DNA of 64,000 nucleotides from Akkermansia muciniphila. GTDB taxonomy: Bacteria; Verrucomicrobiota; Verrucomicrobiia; Verrucomicrobiales; Akkermansiaceae. Below are positions 19,951-28,083 of the stretch, in pieces (the first letter of the stretch is position 1; every line of letters starts with the position of its first letter). The position numbers and the translations under genes are program-made. The DNA lies in assembly GCF_040616545.1 (NCBI RefSeq), contig NZ_CP156688.1:2046001-2110000 (forward strand). The letters run 5' to 3'. Below the pieces are notes generated by a model. That model worked only from the letters and a program-made list of their open reading frames with translations, made no database searches and was not told the DNA's origin.

Positions 19951-20054
19951 CCTAGGAAAAAACGCTTTAAAATCAAGGTCCATGGCGCAATCGCCCCGCT
20001 TTTTGCTTGAGCGGAGGAATCTTCCCGTTTATTGTCCTGCACGGACAATGTCCG

Positions 20055-20129
20055 GTCCCCGTAGTTCAATGGATAGAACGGGTCTCTCCTAAAGACTAGA
20101 TGTAGGTTCGATTCCTACCGGGGACGCCA
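20055..20129 (+). tRNA. tRNA-Arg (anticodon CCT)
   Basis: The cloverleaf can be drawn by eye. Acceptor GTCCCCG (20055-20061) pairs with CGGGGAC (20119-20125), and the D stem is GTTC/GAAC. Anticodon stem GGTCT/AGACT encloses the loop CTCCTAA, giving anticodon CCT, which reads AGG. The T stem GTAGG/CCTAC holds the loop TTCGATT. The discriminator is G and CCA is encoded. An A+T-rich accessory stretch begins right after it. Confidence 0.95.
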
Positions 20130-20481
20130 CTTATAAAGCCTTACAAGTTAAATGCTTGTGAGGATTTTCTATTTATTGCATTCCCCTAATGCATCATCAT
20201 GATCTGCTAGGTTGAGCTACATTCAAGGGTACATTTTGTACTTTTCACAAGGTATGCCCGTTGACGGCTGAGTGGAAGAAGACAAACCATGCTTGGCTTG
20301 TCTCGTTGTACGTTGCAGGGAACAGCAGGTAAAAACGGAGAGAATACCCGCTATTCTCAATGGTGGCCCATCCGAAAAACGAAAGCTTTCGTAATGAATT
20401 GATTTAGGAAAGTAAGTTGATGCTAACTCCGGATTGATTTTAGTTTCGAGTGCCAAGTGTTCTATTGAGCAATTTGGCCTT
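20130..20481. other. tRNA-proximal intergenic stretch with a possible gene remnant
   Basis: These 352 bases are between the tRNA and the first island gene. On the minus strand around 20230-20370 one frame reads like protein (SGYSLRFYLLFPATYNETSQ), but it is short and disrupted by stops and frame changes. This could be the last trace of a mobile-element gene, though I cannot identify it. I do not see a second copy of the tRNA 3' end that would mark an att site in the window. Confidence 0.35.
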
Positions 20482-21390
20482 TCAATCTTTTTCCAAGGTG
20501 CGCTCGATAAATTTACGAATCTCTTGGTCCGAATATCCTGCCATCTTAATATATTTTCGAATCTCTGTTTTTTTGCCGGGAAATAAATCAGTAAGAAGAA
20601 TCATGAAATTCTTCTCCGAGCGTTCAATAATATTCTTTAGCAGAAGGTTTCGGGAGGTTTGCGTGTTGACCATAACGGTGTGATCTTGGAATTGTTGGCC
20701 GTTGTCGTTAATCCGTTTGTTCATGTCTCCAGAGACGTCATTTATCTTTTTGTCTGTTTCCGCCCCCGTTCCTTTTTTTTGGATTTGAGCAATTTCAGAA
20801 AATGTGTTTTCCATGATCTTGATGTCTCTCTTCAGCATGGCTTTTACTTCTTCATCGGAAACGAATATCGGCTTGTCCGAGTAGGATTTTGATTTGGTGC
20901 CGTTGAGGAAGCTGCGCATGATGGCAGCTCCGTAGGATGCCATCAATTCTCTTGATGCTTTACCATCGGGAAAAAGGTCACGATAAGTTGAAATGGTGAG
21001 CATTTCCAGGGCTTCCTCCTTAAGATAAAGATCTACGTCATGGTTGTTGATGGCGCTCCTTGCCTGCTCGGCTGAATCTATGACAACAAGAGGAGTATTG
21101 GCGATGAAATAAAAAATCCAGGGAGTGTTTTTACGGGTTTCTTCACTTGGGAATTCATTCTCTGCCGCAAGCTCCCTGATGCGTTCGAGTTCTACAGCTG
21201 CTTCCTTGAAAAATTTTCCTGATTGACCGTCATCAAGAAGTTTTTTTAATGTTGACGCAGGTGCTTGAATGTTTTTTAAAACATCGGGATAATCGGGTTT
21301 GACGAGGCTGGAGTCAAATAATTGTATTTTTGCCATGGCGGGATAGATGGAAAAAATGAGGAATCCAACCGATATTAATAGCTTCATCAT
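20482..21390 (-). CDS. Secreted protein of unknown function (accessory segment)
   Basis: 302 residues from ATG 21390 (MMKLLISVGFLIFSIYPAMA), which gives a clean signal peptide cut after AMA; upstream ATGs in the frame lack a signal sequence. The mature part is charged and mostly helical (EEVKAMLKRDIKIMENTFSE, GDMNKRINDNGQQ) with a C-terminus rich in Lys and Glu. No known domain is recognised. It follows the gene at 21405 by 14 bases, so the two are one operon. Both genes are strongly A+T-rich against the flanking genes, a sign of recent acquisition. It could be a partner or processing factor for the upstream product, but that is a guess from position only. Confidence 0.7.
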   Translation of the reverse strand: MMKLLISVGFLIFSIYPAMAKIQLFDSSLVKPDYPDVLKNIQAPASTLKKLLDDGQSGKFFKEAAVELERIRELAAENEFPSEETRKNTPWIFYFIANTPLVVIDSAEQARSAINNHDVDLYLKEEALEMLTISTYRDLFPDGKASRELMASYGAAIMRSFLNGTKSKSYSDKPIFVSDEEVKAMLKRDIKIMENTFSEIAQIQKKGTGAETDKKINDVSGDMNKRINDNGQQFQDHTVMVNTQTSRNLLLKNIIERSEKNFMILLTDLFPGKKTEIRKYIKMAGYSDQEIRKFIERTLEKD

Positions 21391-21404
21391 CTTATGATAA
21401 AAAT

Positions 21405-22280
21405 TTATAATGTTTGTTCTGTAGCTTTTACCGAAAAAAGAACTTTGAATTTTGTAATGGTGCCGGAACAATTTTTCTGTTTTGGGAATTTAGGATCATT
21501 TGTCCGTGTGACGGCAAATGTCTGCTGGATTTGTTCAATGCGTTTCTTGATTTGAGTTGCTTCATAATTGCATAACCATGTCCATCTGCACGTTCCGTTT
21601 AATTTAGAAATGGTGTTAAAGAACATAACCAAAGTTACTTTATCAAAGATTTCGTTGCGCGCATTGGGCGGATTGCCGTTATTGCCCGGATCATGATCGT
21701 TAACGTCAAATGGTGGACGAGCTTTCGGATCAATGACGGTACCGCCATCTTTTTCGATGATGCCACACCTGGCAAAACTGACCGAAGTTGGATGCACAGT
21801 AATAATAATGCTTCCAATAATGCCAAAGCCAATATTTGATTGCTTGCCGGATTCTTCTCCCTTTTTTCCTGTTAAGTGAGTAGGTTTTTTAATGTTAAAA
21901 GTGATTTCTGCTGGAGGAAAATCATCAGCTTCTGCTTTGACGGTAACATTATTATTTTCCATGATCAAGTCAGCCGTCAAGGTTGCAGTAGTTCCTCGGC
22001 CCTTTAACGTTGCGCCATTACCTTTTTTAGTCCAGGTAACCTTCGTATTTTTATTTAAGGGCTTGCCTCCTTTGCGGGTTAATGTCAGTGTTACGATTTC
22101 TCCTATTCCGATTTCTTTTCGTGCCTTATCCTTTTTTTTATTTAATTTTTTAATGATACAATCAGCTGATGGGTTTTCTGTTTGGGATGTGATTTCCAAC
22201 ATTCTGTTCTCCGCATGAGCATCTGTGACATTCATCATGGCGCATGCAAAAATAAATATAAAATATTTTCCCCTTCCCAT
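21405..22280 (-). CDS. Secreted protein with an Ig-like N-terminal half, unknown function
   Basis: This 291-residue protein has a signal peptide (MGRGKYFIFIFACAMMNVTDAHA). The N-terminal half is beta-rich (IGIGEIVTLTLTRKGGKPL, VTWTKKGNGATLKG, NNNVTVKAEADD), like a bacterial Ig-like domain. The second half (GSIIITVHPTSVSFARCGI, NEIFDKVTLVMFF) resembles, from memory, small proteins encoded near contractile-injection or toxin loci in myxobacteria and planctomycetes. I could not test that. Several cysteines in the mature part suggest disulfides. It is first gene of a two-gene A+T-rich operon beside a tRNA. Confidence 0.65.
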   Translation of the reverse strand: MGRGKYFIFIFACAMMNVTDAHAENRMLEITSQTENPSADCIIKKLNKKKDKARKEIGIGEIVTLTLTRKGGKPLNKNTKVTWTKKGNGATLKGRGTTATLTADLIMENNNVTVKAEADDFPPAEITFNIKKPTHLTGKKGEESGKQSNIGFGIIGSIIITVHPTSVSFARCGIIEKDGGTVIDPKARPPFDVNDHDPGNNGNPPNARNEIFDKVTLVMFFNTISKLNGTCRWTWLCNYEATQIKKRIEQIQQTFAVTRTNDPKFPKQKNCSGTITKFKVLFSVKATEQTL

Positions 22281-22702
22281 TGGTTTTGCGTCTGGTTGTT
22301 GCTTAAATATTCTAAAATTCAGATAGTAAGTGAATTATGAAACTCAAACCCATAGCATCAACCGTGGCTATGCTGAACTTTGTTTCGGAGCTACATTTGC
22401 CTGTAATGACCGGAGTCTTATAACTGCTATGCAACAGAAAATAGATTACTGTCTGGAATTAGCAAGTTTTTATAAATTTTTTAGTTCATTTGGATGGAGA
22501 ATGCCTCATATCAACGATTTTGGTTGCTGCCAAAAAGGGCGATCGGGAATGTTGACCTTTATCTGAAAGATTCAACAGTCCAGGAACGCTGGAATGAGGC
22601 TGTTTCTCGAAACTCAAGGTGGGATTTTATCGCCTGAACAGGGAAAGTTTTGATTTTACGGAAAAGTGGATGCTCCTTTGTTATTGTGGACCGAAAGTTA
22701 TT
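22281..22702. other. Intergenic region with possible broken coding sequence
   Basis: This lies between the divergent operon at 21405 and the nuclease gene. On the plus strand, protein-like pieces appear in different frames, for example YLKDSTVQERWNEAVSRNSR (~22560-22620) and then LLLWTESYYVTIHAHEI (~22670-22725) one frame over. That suggests a frameshifted remnant running into the nuclease start, but it is too damaged to name. Confidence 0.3.
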
Positions 22703-23209
22703 ATGTTACCATTCATGCTCATGAGATTGCTCCTTCTTTTTCTGCTAGGCATGGGCGTCACGTATGCGGAAACCCTCCGGGGAATTGTCATCAATGTTGT
22801 TGACGGTGACACGGTCATTCTTTTGGAGAAGGGGCCGGAGGGAAAGCGCACGCACCGGGTGCAGCTTAAAGGGATTGACGCTCCGGAATACGGACAGGCC
22901 GGAGGGGAAGAGGCAAAGGCTTATCTGGAAAAGCTTGTTTGGGGAGAAACGGTTACGGTCCAATATGCCGGGGTTGACCAGTATGGCCGCATCCTGGGGC
23001 TGGTCCTGTGTGGAGCATCGCGCGTGAATGATGAGATGGTGAAGGAAGGGTGGGCATGGCGTTATAAATATTCAACCAGTAAAAAGCTGGCCGCTTATGA
23101 ATCAGAAGCCAAAGCCGGAAAAAAGGGCTTATGGGCTGAACCGTATCCCATTTCACCATGGGAGTGGAGAGACAGGAAGAGAGGCAAGGAAAAGAGCGGG
23201 AGTTTTTGA
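22703..23209 (+). CDS. Exported thermonuclease (SNase family)
   Basis: About 168 residues from ATG 22703 (MLPFMLMRLLLLFLLGMGVTYA, a signal peptide). ATGs at 22715 and 22721 are also possible, and an open frame extends back to 22619. The staphylococcal nuclease fold is clear: VVDGDTVIL, then RVQLKGIDAPEYGQ carrying the catalytic Arg, the Asp and the Glu, and YGRILGLV with the second catalytic Arg. The family cuts DNA and RNA with calcium outside the cytoplasm. The C-terminus is basic. It sits at the right end of the A+T-rich accessory segment. Confidence 0.9.
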   Translation: MLPFMLMRLLLLFLLGMGVTYAETLRGIVINVVDGDTVILLEKGPEGKRTHRVQLKGIDAPEYGQAGGEEAKAYLEKLVWGETVTVQYAGVDQYGRILGLVLCGASRVNDEMVKEGWAWRYKYSTSKKLAAYESEAKAGKKGLWAEPYPISPWEWRDRKRGKEKSGSF

Positions 23210-23381
23210 AAACGCCAAGGTGGAACATATGGGGTGTCCTATAAGTTATTTTATAATAATATGGGTTTTTGTGTATATGGAAACGTAATAAAATAATTCA
23301 TTGAAGAGATTCCATGGCAATCATGATTATTTTTCTTGTATGAATGGAATTATTTGTTAGATTTTCTCCGTAACTAACTCC

Positions 23382-24173
23382 ATGAATTGTTTTTCTGCCT
23401 GTTTCCTGCTTGCGTGTGCAGCCATTCAGCCCGTTGCTGCGTCAACGGATGTTCCGTTGCTCCGTGAGGCGGTGTTGAATTTGTCCTTCCTGAGAGTCCT
23501 GATTGAGGATTCTGTGGACAGTGTTATTCCCCAGTTGCTGGTGGGGCTTTCGTGCTCGTATGAGGATCAGTTGGGAGGCCCCGTTTTTTATGAAGAGGTT
23601 CCGAAGGAGCTTTTCTGTACGGATTCAACGGGAAAGGTTCTGAAAATATACAGGGTTTCTGCTGATGCAGACAGGGCGTTTGACGTGGGGCATGGTGATC
23701 CCGTCTGGATCACTATGGCCATCCAGCGTCCCAATCCCGGTGCGGAGTGGGTCCGCATCCGGGGATTTTTGCTGTGCGCTTTTGCGGATGACCTGGTGGA
23801 GCTGTCCCCCGTGGTTCTTCCGTTGCGGGAGAAAGAGGCTACGGTGGAACTGCCTCTTGAAAAGCCGCGTAAGGACAAGGTGGCCCTTACCCTGAAAAAG
23901 TCCTATGAACTTTGGAAGTTGCAGGTGGAGGGGAGGAGTGATTTCTATTTCAATTCCTTCCATGTCAGGGATGAAAACGGACAGGCCCTGAAGGGCCAGG
24001 GCACGTTGAGCCGCCGGGGCAGGAAGATGCGGCTGTGGGGGAGGAGCTACCGTGTCTCCCCCCGCAGCCGTTCCGTGCGCGTGGTGGTCTCCTACTGGAA
24101 TAAACGCATGTTCCGCAAAGTGCCTGTGGATATGAAAATCGGCCTGGGAGGTTCTGCCTTTCCCGGCTGCTAA
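23382..24173 (+). CDS. Secreted protein of unknown function, paralogue A
   Basis: This 263-residue protein has a signal peptide MNCFSACFLLACAAIQPVAAS. The mature part is beta-rich and has no known motif. It shares its layout with the next gene: GAEWVRIRGFLLCAFADDL matches GARWIQVSGTLFLPLCRGL, and both end with VPVD(M/I)KIG(L/V)GG. The two are therefore tandem paralogues from an old duplication, separated by 14 bases and co-transcribed. Envelope location is inferred from the signal peptide. Confidence 0.75.
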   Translation: MNCFSACFLLACAAIQPVAASTDVPLLREAVLNLSFLRVLIEDSVDSVIPQLLVGLSCSYEDQLGGPVFYEEVPKELFCTDSTGKVLKIYRVSADADRAFDVGHGDPVWITMAIQRPNPGAEWVRIRGFLLCAFADDLVELSPVVLPLREKEATVELPLEKPRKDKVALTLKKSYELWKLQVEGRSDFYFNSFHVRDENGQALKGQGTLSRRGRKMRLWGRSYRVSPRSRSVRVVVSYWNKRMFRKVPVDMKIGLGGSAFPGC

Positions 24174-24187
24174 TCCGGAATAAGTTG

Positions 24188-25114
24188 ATGAAAAGGTTTG
24201 TTATAACCTCCTGCTGCTGTGCGGGAGTGCTGATGGGGGCGGATATTCCCGTGAAGAATGTCCCTTATGCCGGAACCGGTTTGAAGGAGCCGATTATCGG
24301 GTTGTCTTCCATGTCTCTGGTGATGGGGGAGCCTTTTAATTTTCTCAAGACGCATATTGACCTGTACTGCGTGTTTCCCGGTCCGGAGATGCTGGTGCCG
24401 GAGCAGCCTGAACAGGAATTGACAGTTACTGATTCCAATGGCGTCCGCCTGAGAATCCGTTCCGTCCGGCTGGAGGAGAAGCGGATCAGGGACAAGCGCT
24501 TGAGGAAGGCGGCCATCCACATTAATTTAAAGGACGTTCCGTCCCGCGGCGCCCGCTGGATTCAGGTGAGCGGTACTCTTTTTCTTCCCCTGTGTCGTGG
24601 ACTGGAGTCCCTGGATTTCGGAAGAGTGGAGCTGAAGGAGAGCGGCGTGTCCATTCCTGCGCCGGACCCCATTGCCGTGCGGAGGGCTCTGGAAAATAAC
24701 CGGGTGGAGATAGCGGACATGGCCCAGATGGAGACGGTGACGCTGAAAGTGACCAGGCTGGAAGGGCGCAAGCGCCATGCCCCGGCGAACGAACCGGGGG
24801 AGGAATGGAAGTTCATGGTTTATTCCGAGGTGTATGCGGAGAATATGTTCCGCGCGCAGGATTTTGTGTTTCACGATATGAAGGGCAACAGGGTGAAGCC
24901 CCTTCTTACCTGCGACTACGCCCATAATGAAGACAGGGGGAAGTCTTTTCTGTTCAAGGGAGCGCCCAGGTTCATGGAGGTGGCTGTCCTGTATCAGGGG
25001 CCTTCCCGCATCAGGCCGGTTCCCGTGGATATTAAAATAGGGGTGGGCGGCGTGATGCCCGCGGCCCTTCCGGCTCCGCAGGGGGAACCCCGGCAGGATT
25101 CCAGTTCCCGCTGA
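24188..25114 (+). CDS. Secreted protein of unknown function, paralogue B
   Basis: 308 residues from ATG 24188; an in-frame TTG lies just before it. The signal peptide is MKRFVITSCCCAGVLMGA. It is a paralogue of the preceding gene (see that entry for the shared motifs), with an extra ~45 residues in the middle (NNRVEIADMAQMETVTLKV). The C-terminus is proline-rich (MPAALPAPQGEP). It is probably made together with paralogue A; their biochemical role is unknown. Confidence 0.75.
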   Translation: MKRFVITSCCCAGVLMGADIPVKNVPYAGTGLKEPIIGLSSMSLVMGEPFNFLKTHIDLYCVFPGPEMLVPEQPEQELTVTDSNGVRLRIRSVRLEEKRIRDKRLRKAAIHINLKDVPSRGARWIQVSGTLFLPLCRGLESLDFGRVELKESGVSIPAPDPIAVRRALENNRVEIADMAQMETVTLKVTRLEGRKRHAPANEPGEEWKFMVYSEVYAENMFRAQDFVFHDMKGNRVKPLLTCDYAHNEDRGKSFLFKGAPRFMEVAVLYQGPSRIRPVPVDIKIGVGGVMPAALPAPQGEPRQDSSSR

Positions 25115-25141
25115 TTTGTCTCCGGCTGCGGTAGGGCCGCA

Positions 25142-25621
25142 TTACCATTTCAGCAGGGTATTGGCTCCCTGGGCAAAGCCGGAAAGCAGGGTGCCTGCCG
25201 CCGCGGTTTTCTGGGCTCTTGCGTTGGCGCGGCCCAGGTACTGCTCCATGTTTGCGCGGTTGTGCAGGGATTGCGCGTTTCTCATGGCTTCCGCGGCTTC
25301 ATCCTGAATCCGGGTTTGCAGGCGCGTGGCCAGTGCCTGTTCCGTGACGGGCACGGATCCCTCCCTCAGCAGGGAAGACCGGGCGGCGTCCAGACGGGCG
25401 TCCCCCATCTGCCGGGCGGCGTCCTGCTGCATGCGCCTGGCGTTTTCCATGCCCGCCTGTTTCTGGAGTTCCGCCTCATTCCTGAGGGTGGCCGCATTGG
25501 CCTCCGCTGCTTTTCCGGTAGCGTCCGCGCTTTTTTTCTGGGCGGAGGCGGAGGCAGCGCCCGCTGCCGCCGACGTGGCGGCCAGCGCTATCATTCCCAA
25601 AGATGCTGGATCAAATCCCAT
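25142..25621 (-). CDS. Ala-rich helical protein, phage-structural-like
   Basis: 159 residues from ATG 25621 (MGFDPASLGMIALAATSAAAG). A longer frame begins at 25678, but its first codons lie inside the terminator of the upstream gene, so 25621 is preferred. A short hydrophobic Ala/Ser segment is followed by a long Ala-, Gln- and Arg-rich amphipathic helix (EANAATLRNEAELQKQAGME, RRMQQDAARQMGDARLDAAR). Composition and layout are like small internal-virion or tail-associated phage proteins, but no other phage gene is nearby. It could be a domesticated or orphan phage gene. Confidence in the function is low. Confidence 0.55.
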   Translation of the reverse strand: MGFDPASLGMIALAATSAAAGAASASAQKKSADATGKAAEANAATLRNEAELQKQAGMENARRMQQDAARQMGDARLDAARSSLLREGSVPVTEQALATRLQTRIQDEAAEAMRNAQSLHNRANMEQYLGRANARAQKTAAAGTLLSGFAQGANTLLKW

Positions 25622-25634
25622 GCGCGCATCCTGG

Positions 25635-25673
25635 TATGAAAAACGGTTCAGGCGCAAAACGCCTGAACCGTTT
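25635..25673 (-). terminator. Rho-independent terminator
   Basis: A perfect 14-bp stem with a five-base loop (25641-25673), arm AAACGGTTCAGGCG, is followed on the minus strand by TTTTTCATA. It ends the lipoprotein gene at 25706 and lies across the alternative start of the gene at 25142. Confidence 0.85.
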
Positions 25674-25705
25674 GACATGAATCAGGGTTTGGCACAGAAG
25701 AGGTA

Positions 25706-26227
25706 TTATTCCACCACGATGCTTTCAATGTTCAGCACCGGGTTTTCCGGGGTGGAATGGGGGTCAATGGTCCCGGTAATGATGACGGCGTCACGTTCCT
25801 TCAGCCCGTTCACGCCTTTGGCGGAGTGTTTGATGGGCTGTCCCTGGTCATCCACAAACTGGACGGTCATCGTATTGTTTTTCCGTATTTCCACCGGTAC
25901 CGTACCTGTGGACCAAACTCCCCGCTCCTTCATGTTGGTCAGGAGCTGGGCCGGATCCCCGATGGTGAAGGAGGCAATATTTTTTGAGAAAACCGGCTCG
26001 TCGCCAATCACCGCCCCCTTGACGGTGACTTTGTCCCCCGGGGCCGCTTTTCTGGCGTCTGAAACGACGAGGGCCCGCGGCAGGCCGACCATGTTCTCCG
26101 CAAATCTCACGGCCATTTGCTGGGTGACGTTTTGATCGGAGGTTAGAGCGTTCACGGTTTCCTTGGGGTTGCAGCCCATCAGGGAAATTGCTGCTATGGT
26201 CAGGGTAATCAAATGTGCGGTGTGCAT
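25706..26227 (-). CDS. Small lipoprotein, OB-fold-like, unknown function
   Basis: 173 residues from ATG 26227, chosen because AAAGGAG sits six bases upstream and the product begins with a lipoprotein signal MHTAHLITLTIAAISLMGC. The lipobox is LMGC, and Asn after Cys suggests outer-membrane sorting. The mature part reads GDKVTVKGAVIGDEP and ERDAVIITGTIDPHSTPEN, alternating strands typical of OB-fold (tRNA_anti-like/BOF) domains. It is transcribed downstream of the HELTH membrane protease gene and ended by a strong terminator. Confidence 0.75.
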   Translation of the reverse strand: MHTAHLITLTIAAISLMGCNPKETVNALTSDQNVTQQMAVRFAENMVGLPRALVVSDARKAAPGDKVTVKGAVIGDEPVFSKNIASFTIGDPAQLLTNMKERGVWSTGTVPVEIRKNNTMTVQFVDDQGQPIKHSAKGVNGLKERDAVIITGTIDPHSTPENPVLNIESIVVE

Positions 26228-26307
26228 GGGAACTCCTTTTTGCTGAAAGGTTGGATTCCTTTCCACCTTCTGCCGTTCATCATTCCCGGTAAGGAAAAGA
26301 ATATTTT

Positions 26308-27216
26308 TCACAGGAACAGCCCGGCAGCCAGCATGACCAGGTCCCTGAGCGCATCCCAAAGCCTTTCCGCGTTCTGGACGCAGTCCGCCAGAAAGCGGTG
26401 AAGGCTTACGGCGTTGAACAGGCGCAGCAGCACCAGGAACAGAAGCAGGTTGGCAAAGTAAACCAGGATAAGGGAGAAGAAGGTTCCATTGTCCGCCAGG
26501 TCCGGCTGGTCCTTGGGGATGATCCATGCCGTCCAGAACAGGTGGAAGCACCACCAGAAGCCCAGGCCGGAGTAAAGCAGGGCCTGGCAGGTAACCGTGG
26601 GCCAGAAGATGTACGCCAGCCCCCATGCCAGGCCCCACAGCATTGCCCAGAGAGGCAGGAAATACGGGGAAAGGGAGATGAACAGGTTGTTTTTATCCGT
26701 CTGGATGTAGCCCCCGTCCAGGTCCGCCTTGAAGTGATGGACGGAGCCGCGGCTGCAAAGGACCGCCAGCACGTGCGTCAGTTCATGGCCCAGCACATAC
26801 AGGTACAGCAGGGAGGAGGTGAACAGCCTGCTGCTGCCAAGCACCACCCATACGGACGCTCCCAGCAGGGCATACCAGACAGGGATGGAGAACAGGATGT
26901 TGAGGCTGCCGGAGGCGTGGGCCAGCTGGTCGCACAGGGACATGGCCGTAATCAGGGCCAGAGGAAGGAGAAGGAAGGTGGCCACCGCATGCCTGATGAA
27001 CCGGGTCTTGCGCGGAAGGTCCATGAAGGTGAATTCCTGGCATTCATCCTCCCAGCATTCGGAGGAAACCTGGGCGCGGTAGGTCTTGTCCCAGGCGTCG
27101 CGGTTGCATTGCCTCATCATGTCGCCCAGGCTTGCCGCGGAGCGCGGCTTCCGGGCGGTTTCTGCATACCGGCGCCAGTCCTGGCGCGGCGGTGTGTGTT
27201 TGGGTGCCTTGGGCAT
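26308..27216 (-). CDS. Membrane protein with HELTH zinc-protease motif
   Basis: This 302-residue protein has a basic cytosolic N-terminus of ~75 residues and then about six hydrophobic helices. In the second or third helix is LGHELTHVLAVLCSRG, an HExxH zinc site embedded in the membrane as in M50 site-2 proteases. A following region GYIQTDKNNLFISLSPYFLP could supply further active-site contacts; I do not see a clear NPDG motif. It may be an M50-like intramembrane protease or a membrane protein related to that fold. It is divergent from tsaB. Confidence 0.7.
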   Translation of the reverse strand: MPKAPKHTPPRQDWRRYAETARKPRSAASLGDMMRQCNRDAWDKTYRAQVSSECWEDECQEFTFMDLPRKTRFIRHAVATFLLLPLALITAMSLCDQLAHASGSLNILFSIPVWYALLGASVWVVLGSSRLFTSSLLYLYVLGHELTHVLAVLCSRGSVHHFKADLDGGYIQTDKNNLFISLSPYFLPLWAMLWGLAWGLAYIFWPTVTCQALLYSGLGFWWCFHLFWTAWIIPKDQPDLADNGTFFSLILVYFANLLLFLVLLRLFNAVSLHRFLADCVQNAERLWDALRDLVMLAAGLFL

Positions 27217-27305
27217 GCGGTGGGGAGGTGCGGGACCAGCATAAGGGGGCTTTTGGAGAAATGCGAACCAAATTTGCTCCTTCCGGGAACCGGAGGAAAA
27301 AATGT

Positions 27306-27334
27306 TTTATGCGCGCCGGAACTTTCTGTATAAT
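27306..27334 (+). promoter_or_regulatory. tsaB promoter, near-leaderless
   Basis: A perfect TATAAT lies at 27329-27334, only seven bases before the tsaB ATG at 27342. The -35 is weak (TTTATG at about 27306). Transcription would start at or within a base or two of the start codon. Confidence 0.55.
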
Positions 27335-27341
27335 CCGCCGC

Positions 27342-28010
27342 ATGCAAGATGCTCTGCTGGTTCTGGAAACTTCCTGTGCGCAGTCTTCCGCCGCGGCTTG
27401 GAGCGGAGGGGAACTGCTGCGCCGCGTGGAATGGAGAGCTGAGCGCAACCATTCCTCCGCCATTTTTGAGGCGGTCCGGCAGGTTCTGGATTCCCTGGAA
27501 GGCCGGCTTTTGAAGGAAATAGCGGTGGGGGCTGGTCCGGGCGCCTACGGCGGAATCCGCGTGGCGCTTGCCGTGGCGGACGGCCTTTCCCTGGTGCACG
27601 GCTCCCGCGTGGCGGCGTTCAGCTCCTGGAACGGCCTGGGCATTCATGATGATGAGGCTTTCGTGATGTCCGACGCCCGGCGGGGCGGGTGGACATGGGG
27701 CAGGCTGGAGCGCGGTTTTCTGACGGCGCCCCCGGAGGTGCTTCTCGCGGAACAGGTCCGTAACCGTGTGGCGGAATGCCTGAAAAACGGCATCCCCGTT
27801 TATTCCACGGAAACGGCGGAAACCCTGGCTGCCAGGGAGATGGCGGGCACCGTTCCGGCGGTTCCCGACGCGGAGGCGCTGGGGACCGCATGGCAGGCCC
27901 TGGCCCCGGACCACCGGGAGAAATTTCTGAAAGGGCCGGCGGAGCCGTTGTATGTAAGGGCTCCCCACATCACTTGCGCCAAACGTCCCGCCTGGGCTGT
28001 GAAGGCGTAA
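27342..28010 (+). CDS. tsaB: tRNA threonylcarbamoyladenosine biosynthesis protein TsaB
   Basis: 222 residues from ATG 27342 (MQDALLVLETSCAQSSAAAW). The open frame extends upstream to 27132, but the perfect -10 box and the family N-terminus fix this start. It has the ASKHA fold of TsaB: LVLETS near the N-terminus and the diagnostic segment VGAGPGAYGGIRVALAVADG (family pattern GPGSFTGLRIG, here with Y-G-G). TsaB is the inactive partner that supports TsaD in making the t6A37 modification of ANN-decoding tRNAs. tsaD and tsaE are not in the window. Confidence 0.88.
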   Translation: MQDALLVLETSCAQSSAAAWSGGELLRRVEWRAERNHSSAIFEAVRQVLDSLEGRLLKEIAVGAGPGAYGGIRVALAVADGLSLVHGSRVAAFSSWNGLGIHDDEAFVMSDARRGGWTWGRLERGFLTAPPEVLLAEQVRNRVAECLKNGIPVYSTETAETLAAREMAGTVPAVPDAEALGTAWQALAPDHREKFLKGPAEPLYVRAPHITCAKRPAWAVKA

Positions 28011-28083
28011 TTAAGGTTTGACTTTCTGGAAGATTGTTAGACTTTTAATCGGTAATCTTCATCCCCAGTAGCATTTTTTTAAC

